This document shows, in pieces, positions 52,117 to 60,788 of a stretch of 64,000 nt of DNA. The notes under the pieces are model-generated. The model ran no database searches, was not told where the DNA came from, and was given only the letters and a program-made list of their open reading frames with translations. The position numbers and the translations under genes are program-made. Every line of letters begins with the position of its first letter. Position 1 is the first letter of the stretch. The DNA comes from Erythrobacter aurantius (lineage in GTDB: Bacteria > Pseudomonadota > Alphaproteobacteria > Sphingomonadales > Sphingomonadaceae), in contig NZ_CP090949.1 in NCBI RefSeq assembly GCF_023823125.1, positions 1,574,001 through 1,638,000 of the forward strand, written 5' to 3'.

Positions 52117-53804
52117 TCGGCTGGCGGGATCGGCGGCGTGGTCCAGAACAACGCGACCTCGTCGTCGAGCCCGGTCATCTCGTATCGCACCAGCGCGATC
52201 GGCAGGCGACCGCTCGCCATGAACTGATCGTGGAAGTCCTTCAGCACGAAGTCGCTGCTCAGCTGGCTTGCCCGGTCTGCCAGTAACGCGTCCATCTGCA
52301 GTTTGCCGATGGTGTAGGCGACGCCATAGCCCGGCGGGCGACGCAGGTAGATTTCGGCATCGACGCGGGCGACGTCCTCGTCCAGCCATTCGGTCTTGGC
52401 GCGCATGAAATCGACCGCCTCACGCACGTTCCAGCGGTTGTGCTGCATGTAGACATCGGCGGGGACGCGCGCGGCGCGGAAAATGCCGAACAGCATCATG
52501 AATTCATCCGCGCGGGGTGAATGGACGGTGCCGCCTGCCAGCATCGTCGCTTCTTCGAGATAGGTCGCCCAGCCTTCGGCGCGTCCGCCATCGCTGTAGC
52601 TTCCCCGGATCGGGCGGGTGTCGCGCGCGGCCAGTACGGCGTTGAAACGGTGGCCGGGGATCACGGCATGAACATGATCGGGGATCGGGTCGCGGAACTG
52701 GATCTGCTCCCAGAAATTCGGCCCCGTGGGGCGCTCGATATAGGGCGTGTTGCTGCCCAGCTCGCCGACGAAATCGGGGATGGTGATGATTTCTTCGCGC
52801 ACCAGCCAGTCGCGCACGATCCGGTCTGTCGCGGCGATCTTGGCGCGCTGTTCCTCCGTGCTTTGCGACAATTCGATCGGCGGCAGGTCTCGGTTGCGAT
52901 GGCGCAGCAGGGCGAGCGCCGCCGTCATCCGCTCATGCTCACGCGTTGCCAGCGTCACCATTTCGCTGGCGCTGATCGGGATCATGCGGACATGGCGGAT
53001 GAACCAGTCGTATCGCGCCGCGCCCACGCCTGCGGGCGCCGTCATTCCGGCCCGGTCGGCGCGCAGCCAGTCGCGGAATTCGACCAGCGCCGCACGCGCC
53101 GCCAGCACTTCCTCGACGATTTCAGGGCGCTGCGCCCGCGCGCGCTCCAGCAGATCGTCATACCAGCCGATGATCCCAGCCGGAGGCACCGCGCGATAGG
53201 GGTGGTAGTGGTTCACCCCGTCGCTGTTTTCGAGATTGTGCAGCGCCAGATCGGCGAAATCGCCCGCCACCTCGGTCAGATTGGCACGTGCGGCGGCCAG
53301 CATCGGCGGAACCGAACGCAGCCGCGCGCGCAGGGCGGTCACATCGTCGCCGTCCTCATCCACCTCGGTAAAGGCGACGCGCATCAGCGGATCGAGGTAA
53401 AAGCCCGGATCGCGTTTCCACGGGCGCAGCACTTCCAGATTGAAACGGTATCCGTTGAGGATCGATTTCACCGCGAGGAAATCGACCTGCGCCGCGCGCG
53501 GCCATGCGGCCACATCCATCGCCGCCAGCCGCGCTTCGAACGCGTCCAGCCCTGCGAGCTTTTCCGCCATCAGCGCATCGGCATAGACCTCACCCACGCG
53601 CGCACCGGAATCGAGCACCACGCCCGCAGTAAAGCCGGGGACCATATAGGCCTGCAATTCATCATGCAGGGCGATCAGATCGGCATATTCGGCGGGCATT
53701 CCGGTGTCTGAGGCTGCGGTTTGCGGCTGAGCGTGAGCTACGGGAACTGGTACGGCACCCGCCAGCAGCAGCGCGGTGATGGGCAGGGCAAGGAACAAAC
53801 GCAT
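52110..53804 (-). CDS. DUF885 family exported protein
   Basis: 564 residues with a signal peptide (hydrophobic residues about 5-25). The DUF885 features are PGHRFNAVLAARDTRPIRGSY and GRAEGWATYLEEA, placing His and Glu where a gluzincin-like zinc site would be, and YTIGKLQMDALLADRA near the C-terminus. The family is annotated as peptidase-like and exported; direct biochemistry is limited. The ATG at 53804 fits the signal peptide. An FNR-type box lies midway to the divergent PAN gene. Confidence 0.85.
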   Translation of the reverse strand: MRLFLALPITALLLAGAVPVPVAHAQPQTAASDTGMPAEYADLIALHDELQAYMVPGFTAGVVLDSGARVGEVYADALMAEKLAGLDAFEARLAAMDVAAWPRAAQVDFLAVKSILNGYRFNLEVLRPWKRDPGFYLDPLMRVAFTEVDEDGDDVTALRARLRSVPPMLAAARANLTEVAGDFADLALHNLENSDGVNHYHPYRAVPPAGIIGWYDDLLERARAQRPEIVEEVLAARAALVEFRDWLRADRAGMTAPAGVGAARYDWFIRHVRMIPISASEMVTLATREHERMTAALALLRHRNRDLPPIELSQSTEEQRAKIAATDRIVRDWLVREEIITIPDFVGELGSNTPYIERPTGPNFWEQIQFRDPIPDHVHAVIPGHRFNAVLAARDTRPIRGSYSDGGRAEGWATYLEEATMLAGGTVHSPRADEFMMLFGIFRAARVPADVYMQHNRWNVREAVDFMRAKTEWLDEDVARVDAEIYLRRPPGYGVAYTIGKLQMDALLADRASQLSSDFVLKDFHDQFMASGRLPIALVRYEMTGLDDEVALFWTTPPIPPADQ

Positions 53805-53913
53805 AAGGGCCTCCGGTGGAACGCAGACAATGCGAAAGCGGGGGCGGACTGTCCAGCCGGTTGTCCCGGCATTTCAATTGTGGACCCTGATTGCACGCTG
53901 GCCTTGCGCGCGA

Positions 53914-53927
53914 TTGATCGAGATCAA
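53914..53927 (+). promoter_or_regulatory. FNR/FixK-type box before the PAN-repeat gene
   Basis: TTGATCGAGATCAA fits TTGAT-N4-ATCAA and is the exact reverse complement of the box at 51231. A TATTTT -10 at 53949-53954 lies 21 bases downstream, putting the box centre about 41 bases before a predicted start near 53961. No matching -10 is seen toward DUF885. Confidence 0.75.
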
Positions 53928-54037
53928 TGTTCCTCGATCTGGAGCGCATATTTTCCTTTCATTGGAGGAGTTGGCGTTGCGCGTCCGGGTCGCGCACGGG
54001 AAGGCTGCAGCAATGCTGGCGAAGAGGGAGAAGGGCA

Positions 54038-55354
54038 ATGCCTCGAATCATCGGTCAGAAGATCATCGTCATCATTAGCGGCGCAATCGCACTTGCAGGT
54101 CTGGTCGGCTACAATATCTCAGGCGTTTCAGCTCAGGGATTATCCGACTATCTGCATTTCCCGGGAACGAGCATTCCCGGACACAATATCACCTCGATCA
54201 GCGGGCAGACACCGTCATCCTGCGCAAGGGCCTGCGATGCCAATTCGCGCTGTATTTCTTTCGATATCGACCGTTCGGGAACATGCTATCTTCAGGATGC
54301 GGACCGTCGCAGCGCCGAAATCACCAATTCCGATACCTACGACTATTATGAGCGTCGGCGGGCCACGTCAGGTTCGGTTGCCGGCTATCAATGCTTTGAT
54401 GGAAAAACCATTCCCGGGCGCAACATTCAGACCTTGTCAGGCCAGACCCGGGCAAGCTGTGCTGCGGCCTGCGACGGTAACAACCGGTGCAAGTCCTTCG
54501 ATATCGATGCGCAGGGCAATTGCTGGTTGCAGGACGCAGACCGGTCGGATGTCGAACTCAGCAACAGCGGGACTTACGATTATTGCGAAAGACCCATGCA
54601 AGCAGGTACGTCCGTGCCAAAACAAGTGTCGGCGATCGGTGAGCAGGTAGCAGAGATCTGGAACTCTGCCGGCTGTGGCTATACCGATTCATCGCCGCTG
54701 CAGCTCGCTTCTCTGACAACCATCAACCGGCTCGACCTTTGGTACAATTGGGCGTCCGGCGAAAGCTCGACCGGATACGAAATTCTCGCTCCCGATGGCT
54801 CAGTGGTTCATCGTGGCACGCTGGAGCGAAAGAGCTGCGATCCCTATCAGCAATCCTGGTGCGTTGCGGGCGATACGCCGGGTGTCACGCTTCCAAGGGG
54901 TAACTACCGGGTCAAAGTGCCTCGCGAGCGCGTTTGCCAGAACAGCGCGAGCAATGGCCGCGGCTTTATCCAGGCTTGGGGTGACAGCGGCGGATCGAGC
55001 GTGTCGCGTCCTGCTGCGAACACGGCTTCAGGTGCGCCTGCAAGGTCGTCCGCACCCTCAGCTACGCCACGCATCCCGTCGCCAAGTCGATCATCGCCCG
55101 CACCAAGCGAGGCAACGCCCGCAGGCTTGAACGGATTTGTATGCGTGCTCGACGTATCAATTCCGGGGCGCAATATCCGTAGCCTGTCGGGTCAGACCTA
55201 TCGTTCCTGCGCGATAGCCTGTCGCAATCAGGCAGGGTGCAAGTCGTTCGACATTGATCGCGGCGGAACCTGCTATCTGCAGGATGCCGACAGCGATGAC
55301 GTGAAACCCGTCAGGAGCACGGATTACGATTTCTGCCAGCCGCTGTCGGGCTGA
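54038..55354 (+). CDS. Exported protein with three PAN/Apple-like repeats
   Basis: 438 residues. An N-terminal signal/anchor helix (about 7-33) is followed by three PAN/Apple-like repeats: about 38-105, 116-185, and 365-438. Each carries PGRNI-x-x-LSGQT-x-x-SCA-x-AC, then CKSFDID and C-x-LQDAD. Repeats 2 and 3 have flanking Cys (C119/C183 in repeat 2) that would pair; in repeat 1 both are replaced (H40, Y104). Between repeats 2 and 3 lies an unrecognised domain of about 130 residues and a Pro/Ser-rich linker. PAN domains bind protein or carbohydrate partners. The ATG at 54038 follows AGGGAGAAGGG. Confidence 0.8.
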   Translation: MPRIIGQKIIVIISGAIALAGLVGYNISGVSAQGLSDYLHFPGTSIPGHNITSISGQTPSSCARACDANSRCISFDIDRSGTCYLQDADRRSAEITNSDTYDYYERRRATSGSVAGYQCFDGKTIPGRNIQTLSGQTRASCAAACDGNNRCKSFDIDAQGNCWLQDADRSDVELSNSGTYDYCERPMQAGTSVPKQVSAIGEQVAEIWNSAGCGYTDSSPLQLASLTTINRLDLWYNWASGESSTGYEILAPDGSVVHRGTLERKSCDPYQQSWCVAGDTPGVTLPRGNYRVKVPRERVCQNSASNGRGFIQAWGDSGGSSVSRPAANTASGAPARSSAPSATPRIPSPSRSSPAPSEATPAGLNGFVCVLDVSIPGRNIRSLSGQTYRSCAIACRNQAGCKSFDIDRGGTCYLQDADSDDVKPVRSTDYDFCQPLSG

Positions 55355-55428
55355 TCTCGCTACGTCGCCAAGAGGTTTTGCATGGTTCTCGCTCGACAAG
55401 GGCCGGGGGTTGAACCACTGTCGCAGGG

Positions 55429-56121
55429 ATGGAGCCCGCGTCTTACGATCAACCTGCAATCCGGCCCGCGCTGGCGTGGGTCACCGCGGCGCTGGCGGGG
55501 ATAGTCGCGCCGGTAATCGCCTTGACGTTGCTGGGGCTGGAAGCCGCGCCCGGCTCGCTTGCCGGGGCTGGCGGGCCGATATTGGCGGTAGGCATAATGG
55601 GCGCAGGCATGATTTCCGCCGCCATCGCCGGTCGTTTCTGGCTCGGCATTGTTCTGGCATTGCTGGCGGGAGCCGCGCTGCTGATGCTGGCGGGCATCCT
55701 CGCAATGCCCGGAGCATCAGTTCCGCTTTCGATAGTACTGATCATGCTGGTCGCCAGTATCAGCTTTGCCGCGCGAGGCACGCTGTTCGCCCGCTCGGGG
55801 GCGGGCAGGGGGTGGTGGATCGCGGTGTTCGTGGTCGGCGGAGAGGCCGCGATGTTGCTGACGGCATGGGCGATGCCCGGTGCCTTGCCCGACTGGCTGC
55901 TGGTGCTGCTGCCCGCGCAATGGGCCAGCATGGCGGTGCAATCGGCGCTGGGCGGCAACGGCATTCTCGCTGCAAGTTCGGCCCTGATCGCGCTGGGCGG
56001 AACGGCGGTGGCGACGCTGCTGGTCTGGCGGCTGTGGCCGCGCCGTTGGCCCTATGCGATCATGTTCACTACCTGGATCGGCCTGTCCGCACTGGTGTGG
56101 CACTGGCCGGTAGCGGCGTAG
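55429..56121 (+). CDS. Hydrophobic multi-helix membrane protein, unknown
   Basis: 230 residues, nearly all Ala, Gly, Leu, Val and Ile, with about seven predicted helices; only short polar loops separate them. No family was recognised and there is no motif suggesting transport chemistry. The ATG at 55429 is adequate. A frame on the same strand covering 55410-56126 also stays open but lacks membrane logic and is a shadow. It lies between the PAN gene and the Tad operon in the same direction, so transcription may continue from the PAN promoter. Confidence 0.6.
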   Translation: MEPASYDQPAIRPALAWVTAALAGIVAPVIALTLLGLEAAPGSLAGAGGPILAVGIMGAGMISAAIAGRFWLGIVLALLAGAALLMLAGILAMPGASVPLSIVLIMLVASISFAARGTLFARSGAGRGWWIAVFVVGGEAAMLLTAWAMPGALPDWLLVLLPAQWASMAVQSALGGNGILAASSALIALGGTAVATLLVWRLWPRRWPYAIMFTTWIGLSALVWHWPVAA

Positions 56122-56331
56122 GGTGATGGATCAAACGGGCGCTGAAGCCGGTACAGGATCAAGTTGAAGCCGCGCTATCGGCCGGGAACTGGATTGCCCA
56201 TATGCGCCAAAAAGGCGTGTATTTACAGAGTTCTACAGATTCAAGACGCCTACCACGAACGTCCTGCCTTAAGAACGGCATATCCATTCGTCGGGTAGTC
56301 CGATTTTGCAATTGTTAAACATCAAAGCAGC

Positions 56332-56356
56332 CATTGCACCCTCGTGTCATTGCACC
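56332..56356 (+). repeat. Direct repeat of CATTGCACC before the TadE/TadG operon
   Basis: Two identical nine-base copies, at 56332-56340 and 56348-56356, stand 16 bases apart and end 16 bases before the start codon. They could be a regulator site; no promoter elements are obvious around them. Confidence 0.4.
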
Positions 56357-56372
56357 AAGGGAGCTGGCAAAC

Positions 56373-57644
56373 ATGAAAATCCGGTCTGTTGCCTCAAGCC
56401 TTGTCGATTGCAGTCGAGGCAATGCGCTCATCATCCTGTCTCTCGGCCTCCCGATCCTTATCGGCGGAGCCGGGTTCGCCACCGACACCGCGCAATGGTA
56501 CATGTGGAGGCGCGAGTTGCAGCATGCGGTAGACCAAGCTGCCTATGCCGGCGCATGGGCGCGAAGCAATCCGCTGGCGGAAAGTGACTACCGCACAAGG
56601 GCTGAGCAGGAGTACGCCGCCAATATCTCCAAAGTCGCGGATTTCGACACTGCGCCAGTCATCGCACTGGCAGATTATGCCGGCGGCAATCAGAACAGCG
56701 TCCTCGTAACATCTACCGCAAGCAAACGTCTGCCCTTCAGCAGCCTGTTCATGAATGCCCCGGCTACCATTCGCGCGACCGCTCAAGCCAGCTTCAGCGA
56801 GGGGTTGAGTTACAATGCCTGCCTGATTGCCCTGCGGGATGAAGGCAACAGCCTCAAGATCGGAGGCAACGCAGAGGTGAAAGCACGGTGCGGTCTGGCG
56901 GCCCTTTCCTGTGATGACGATGCCATCATCATCGACGGGTCCGCCGACGTCGATACCGACAGCATTGCCGCATGTGGCCGAGTGTCCGTCGAAGACCCCG
57001 ACTTGCAGGGCGTAATTGTCGAAAATGTTGCCGGTCTGAAAGACATCTACGCCGATCTTGAACCGCCAACGAACGATACGCCGCGCAGTTACAATTGCAC
57101 GGGCAGGGGACGCAACAAGCAGGCCTCGTTGCAGCCTGGCACGTACAGCAGTCTCGTCACTGCCTGTGACACAGTTCTCGCATCGGGCATCTATGTGATC
57201 GATGGCGGCGAGCTTGACCTGACGCACAATTCCGAAGTGGTCGGCAATGGTGTGATGTTCGTGCTCAAGAATGGTGCGAGAATGAAGCTCGGAGGCAGCG
57301 GTTCCAGCAACGAGATCAATCTCACCCCGCCTACGGCAGCAGATCTGCTTGGCTATCCCAATGCCGATGAACTGGCGGGCATTCTGGTGTTCGAGCACCG
57401 CGACAACAACCCAAGCGGAGACCATATTCTGAATGGCAATTCCGACTCCCTGATCGAAGGGCTGATCTATTTGCCGGACGGGAACCTGCGCATCAACGGC
57501 ACGGCGGACGTGGCCGCCCAGTGCCTGCAAATCTCGGCCTACAGCATCGACATCAGGGGTGGCGCCGAGCTGGAAACGCTTTGCCCGCTCAACGAGACCA
57601 CGGAAGTCGGATCGTCGATAGCCGATGTCAGGTTGGTGGCATGA
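56373..57644 (+). CDS. TadG-like pilus-associated protein
   Basis: 423 residues. The N-terminus RGNALIILSLGLPILIGGAGFATDTAQWYM is the hydrophobic segment of TadG/TadE-family proteins, which insert in the inner membrane with the remainder in the periplasm. The rest is beta-rich (DGSADVDTDSIAACG, LKNGARMKLGGSG) and has no visible von Willebrand MIDAS motif, unlike many TadG proteins. The stop overlaps the next start (ATGA). It starts the three-gene Tad operon. An upstream in-frame codon at 56334 would add 13 residues. Confidence 0.8.
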   Translation: MKIRSVASSLVDCSRGNALIILSLGLPILIGGAGFATDTAQWYMWRRELQHAVDQAAYAGAWARSNPLAESDYRTRAEQEYAANISKVADFDTAPVIALADYAGGNQNSVLVTSTASKRLPFSSLFMNAPATIRATAQASFSEGLSYNACLIALRDEGNSLKIGGNAEVKARCGLAALSCDDDAIIIDGSADVDTDSIAACGRVSVEDPDLQGVIVENVAGLKDIYADLEPPTNDTPRSYNCTGRGRNKQASLQPGTYSSLVTACDTVLASGIYVIDGGELDLTHNSEVVGNGVMFVLKNGARMKLGGSGSSNEINLTPPTAADLLGYPNADELAGILVFEHRDNNPSGDHILNGNSDSLIEGLIYLPDGNLRINGTADVAAQCLQISAYSIDIRGGAELETLCPLNETTEVGSSIADVRLVA

Positions 57645-58102
57645 GGAAGACGAGCCGCTATCTGGCTAGCCTTGTTGCCGATGGATCGGGCACCATGGTG
57701 GTGGAGTTTGCTCTGGTCGCTCCGGTCATGGCCTTGCTGTTGATCGGAACCGTAGAGGTCGGCTTCATTGTGGCCCGCCAGCATGAACTGCAATCGGCGG
57801 CAAGCGAGGTCGAGGCGATCGTGATGGCCACCAATCAAGGGGCGGAAACCGATCCGGATGAACTTGAAGAGATCCTGATGGAGTCGGTCAATCTCACGGG
57901 TGAGGACGTATCGATAGTAAGGAAATACCGTTGCGGAATTTCGAGTGAACTGGTGAACAGCTCCTCCAGCTGTTTCGAGGGTGACGTCGTATCGAGCTAT
58001 CTCGAGATCGCGATCAGCGACACCCGCCTGCCTATTTGGAGCACATTCGGGATAGGCCAGGAAATCCGATACTCGGTCGAACGGACGGTGCAGATTTCAT
58101 GA
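57641..58102 (+). CDS. TadE/TadF-like minor pseudopilin
   Basis: 153 residues. DGSGTMVVEFALVAPVMALLLIG is the prepilin-like helix of TadE family, with the conserved Glu just after the cleavage-site glycine region and the helix that follows. The periplasmic part holds a Cys pair (YRCGISSE, SSCFEGD). TadE/F proteins are processed by the Tad prepilin peptidase and assist Flp pilus assembly. The ATG at 57641 overlaps the preceding stop, and its stop overlaps the next start, so all three are translationally coupled. Confidence 0.85.
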   Translation: MRKTSRYLASLVADGSGTMVVEFALVAPVMALLLIGTVEVGFIVARQHELQSAASEVEAIVMATNQGAETDPDELEEILMESVNLTGEDVSIVRKYRCGISSELVNSSSSCFEGDVVSSYLEIAISDTRLPIWSTFGIGQEIRYSVERTVQIS

Positions 58103-58554
58103 TGGCGGAACGTCCCCGGCTTTTCAGACCGCTCGTGCAGACTGTGCTGCACAATAGTCGCGCTGTAGCTGCGGTGGAGTTCGCTCTGCTGGCACCACTG
58201 TTTTTCGCGCTGTTGTTTGGTGTCCTGCAAGTTGGCATCTACCTTCAGAACTACAATGCCGTGCAGTCTGTCGTGGCAGATGGTGTCCGGATCGTGATGA
58301 TCGAATATCAGAAGGACAACGAACTGTCCGATGAGCAGATCAGATCCGTCATTCTCGCTCGGGCAGTGAATGCCCCTTACCTGCTCGACACTGACCGACT
58401 GATCGTGAATGTCGATCGTTCAGGGGGTAGCAGAATTAGCGGAGCCGCCGAGATCGACATCGAAATCCGCTACACGCTTTCAGACATCGTTCCGGGCTAC
58501 GAATTGCCGGGCTCGACTGTCACCCATGAACGCTCGATTTTCGTGGCGAGCTAG
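58099..58554 (+). CDS. TadE-like minor pseudopilin, second copy
   Basis: 151 residues. SRAVAAVEFALLAPLFFALLFGVLQ gives the TadE prepilin-like segment with conserved Glu. A soluble tail of about 100 residues follows, with no Cys pair, unlike the preceding protein. It is a paralogue in the same coupled operon. The ATG at 58099 overlaps the previous stop; the ATG directly after, at 58102, is an alternative. No Flp pilin, prepilin peptidase or secretin gene is nearby. Confidence 0.83.
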   Translation: MMAERPRLFRPLVQTVLHNSRAVAAVEFALLAPLFFALLFGVLQVGIYLQNYNAVQSVVADGVRIVMIEYQKDNELSDEQIRSVILARAVNAPYLLDTDRLIVNVDRSGGSRISGAAEIDIEIRYTLSDIVPGYELPGSTVTHERSIFVAS

Positions 58555-58652
58555 CTTTTCTTGTCTGACCCGTGCCGCAGGGCAGGGGCGCGACGGGTGG
58601 GGAAAAGGCTCCGTCGAGTTCAAATAGATCGGGGCGGCCCCATCACTTGCCA

Positions 58653-58697
58653 ATATTGTAAGGTATTTGACAATATGGAAACAGATTATATGTTTCC
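58653..58697 (+). promoter_or_regulatory. marR promoter with two inverted repeats
   Basis: TTGACA (58667-58672) is a consensus -35. TATGTT (58689-58694) lies 16 bases on as -10, so transcription should start at about 58701, the ATG itself. Palindrome GGAAACA-N7-TGTTTCC (58677-58697) covers the spacer and -10. ATATTGT-N10-ACAATAT (58653-58676) overlaps the -35. Both are typical MarR autorepression sites. Confidence 0.7.
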
Positions 58698-58700
58698 GGT

Positions 58701-59162
58701 ATGAAACTTGTCTCATCCACTCCGGGCGATTCGCCAATCCTCACCCCGCTCGACACGCTGACATTCCGGCTGGAGGACCTGCCGCGCCAGCTGCGCCGGA
58801 TCATCGACGATGCGCTGCAGGATCAGGGGCTAAGCCGCACCCAATGGCGCCTGCTCGCCTATGTCCTGCGTCAGGAAGGGCTGACCCAGACCGAACTCGC
58901 CCGGCATCTCGAAATCGAACGCGCCAGTGTCGGCGTGGCCATCGATGCGTTGCAGGCGCGCGGGCTGATCGAACGCAGCCAGCACCCGAGCGACCGGCGC
59001 GTCTGGCGCATCCTGCCGACCGCGGCTGCGAAGGCCATGCTCGGCAGCCTGCGCGAGATGATCGACGAAATCTACGCCGAACTGTTCGCCGGTTTCGACG
59101 AAAGCGAACTCGCACAGCTTGGCAATTTTTTTGAGCGCATGGCGCGCAACATCAAAGCTTAA
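58701..59162 (+). CDS. MarR family transcriptional regulator
   Basis: 153 residues. The winged helix-turn-helix core includes GLSRTQWRLLAYVLRQEGLTQTELARHLEIE for the recognition region and the wing in SDRRVWRILPTAAA. MarR proteins usually repress their own and neighbouring genes until a small phenolic or lipophilic ligand binds. The ATG at 58701 coincides with the predicted transcription start and lacks a ribosome-binding site, so it may be translated from a leaderless mRNA. The P450 gene follows 13 bases later. Confidence 0.92.
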   Translation: MKLVSSTPGDSPILTPLDTLTFRLEDLPRQLRRIIDDALQDQGLSRTQWRLLAYVLRQEGLTQTELARHLEIERASVGVAIDALQARGLIERSQHPSDRRVWRILPTAAAKAMLGSLREMIDEIYAELFAGFDESELAQLGNFFERMARNIKA

Positions 59163-59175
59163 AGGACTGCACCCG

Positions 59176-60396
59176 ATGACGCTTGACCTCGCCGTCCGCC
59201 CCGACACGCTCGATCCCAGCATTCCGGAACGCTTTGCCGATGGCAGCGCCCATGCGATGTTCACCCGGCTGCGGCATGAGGCCCCGATCCACTGGTGCGC
59301 GGACGGTGCCTTCGGTCCTTTCTGGTCGGTCAGCCTGTATGACGACATCGTCGCGATCGAAGCGCAGCCTGCCCTGTTTTCTTCGGAGGCAAAGCATGGC
59401 GGGGTGTCGATCATCGACGTGAACCCTGCCGAAGCGGCCTATCTTGAATCCTTCATCATGATGGACCCGCCGCACCACGCGCAAAAGCGTCGCACCATCG
59501 CGCCGGCCTTTACCCCTTCAGAAATGACACGGCTTTCGGATTCGATCCGGGCGCGCACCGCCGCTTGTCTCGATGCACTGCCGCGCGGCGGAGGGTTCGA
59601 CTGGACGGCGCGCGTCTCCATCCCGTTGACGATCGACATGCTGGCCATCCTGTTCGATTTCCCGTGGGAGGAAAGGGACCGTTTGCGCGTCTGGTCCGAT
59701 GCGATCACCTCGCTCGACATGATCGCCAAACGTCCGCAGGAACGCGCGGCCTTGCTGTTCGAAATGGCCGGGCGCTTCCACCAGCTGTGGCAGGAACGGC
59801 TCGCCGCGCCGCCTGCGCCCGATCTGCTTTCGATGATGATCCATTCGGACAGCTTCGGCGAGATGGATGCCGCCGAATTCATGGGCAACATGGCGACGCT
59901 GATCGTGGGAGGTAACGACACCACCCGCAATTCCATGTCGGCATTGGCCGATGCCTTTACCCGCTGGCCCGAACAATGGGAGCGCCTGCGCGCCGACCCT
60001 TCGTTGATCGCCAATGCCGCCAGCGAGGTGATCCGCTGGCACAGTCCCGCGCTGCACATGCGCCGCACCGCGCTGGAGGATACCGAATTCCGGGGCCACC
60101 ACATTCGCAAGGGCGACAAGATCGTGCTGTGGTACGTCTCTGCCAATCGGGAGGAGCGGCTGTTTCCGGATGGCGAGCTGTTTCTGGTCGACCGGCCCAA
60201 TGCGCGGCGGCATCTGTCCTTCGGCTACGGCATTCACCGCTGTGTCGGTGCGCGTCTTGCCGAACTGCAATTGCAGATATTGATCGAGGAAATGCTCCGC
60301 CGCGATCTGAAGCTGGTCGCCGATGGCGCTCCCGACCGGACCGCTCACCCGTTCCTCGCGATCATCAATTCGATGCCGGTCCGGATCGGTTCATAG
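59176..60396 (+). CDS. Cytochrome P450, CYP153-like
   Basis: 406 residues. The I-helix motif is GGNDTTRN at 245-252, ExxR is EVIR at 284-287, the region PALHMRRTALEDTEF with IRKGDKIVLWYVSANREE is typical of CYP153, and the heme loop FGYGIHRCVG has Cys356. CYP153 enzymes hydroxylate the terminal carbon of alkanes and related molecules, usually with ferredoxin and ferredoxin reductase partners. Neither is seen here, so electron partners must be elsewhere. It is co-transcribed with marR, which probably controls it. Confidence 0.9.
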   Translation: MTLDLAVRPDTLDPSIPERFADGSAHAMFTRLRHEAPIHWCADGAFGPFWSVSLYDDIVAIEAQPALFSSEAKHGGVSIIDVNPAEAAYLESFIMMDPPHHAQKRRTIAPAFTPSEMTRLSDSIRARTAACLDALPRGGGFDWTARVSIPLTIDMLAILFDFPWEERDRLRVWSDAITSLDMIAKRPQERAALLFEMAGRFHQLWQERLAAPPAPDLLSMMIHSDSFGEMDAAEFMGNMATLIVGGNDTTRNSMSALADAFTRWPEQWERLRADPSLIANAASEVIRWHSPALHMRRTALEDTEFRGHHIRKGDKIVLWYVSANREERLFPDGELFLVDRPNARRHLSFGYGIHRCVGARLAELQLQILIEEMLRRDLKLVADGAPDRTAHPFLAIINSMPVRIGS

Positions 60397-60406
60397 CCGC
60401 AGCGAT

Positions 60407-60436
60407 GCAGGCGCCAGCGATCGGGCCAGCGCCTGC
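60407..60436 (+). terminator. Possible hairpin after the P450 gene
   Basis: GCAGGCGC pairs with GCGCCTGC over eight bases with a 14-base loop. It is followed only by CTCTCG, so there is no T-run. It may aid termination between the P450 gene and the convergent oxidase fragment. Confidence 0.3.
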
Positions 60437-60788
60437 TCTCGTCATCGCGGGTTAGTGATGTGTCATTCCCGCGGCCCGATCGCCCCGTGTTTGTATCCTG
60501 ATATTCTGCATCATGCCTTCATCGCCATGCGAGGCGAAATGGCAATGCATCACAAAGTCGCCGACATAGCGGCGATAGCGGGTGCGTATGACGATCCGGT
60601 AATTGCGCTTCACGTACACCGTGTCACGCCAGCCTCCCAGCATGTCCGCATAGTCTGGATCGTAGGCCTCTGTCCCTTCGATGGTTACATCACGCCCCTC
60701 GTCATCGAAGATACCGACAACCTGAAACGGATTGACGTGAATGTGGAAGGGGTGAGACCCTATGACGTGCTCCCCTGATTGTTACCAG

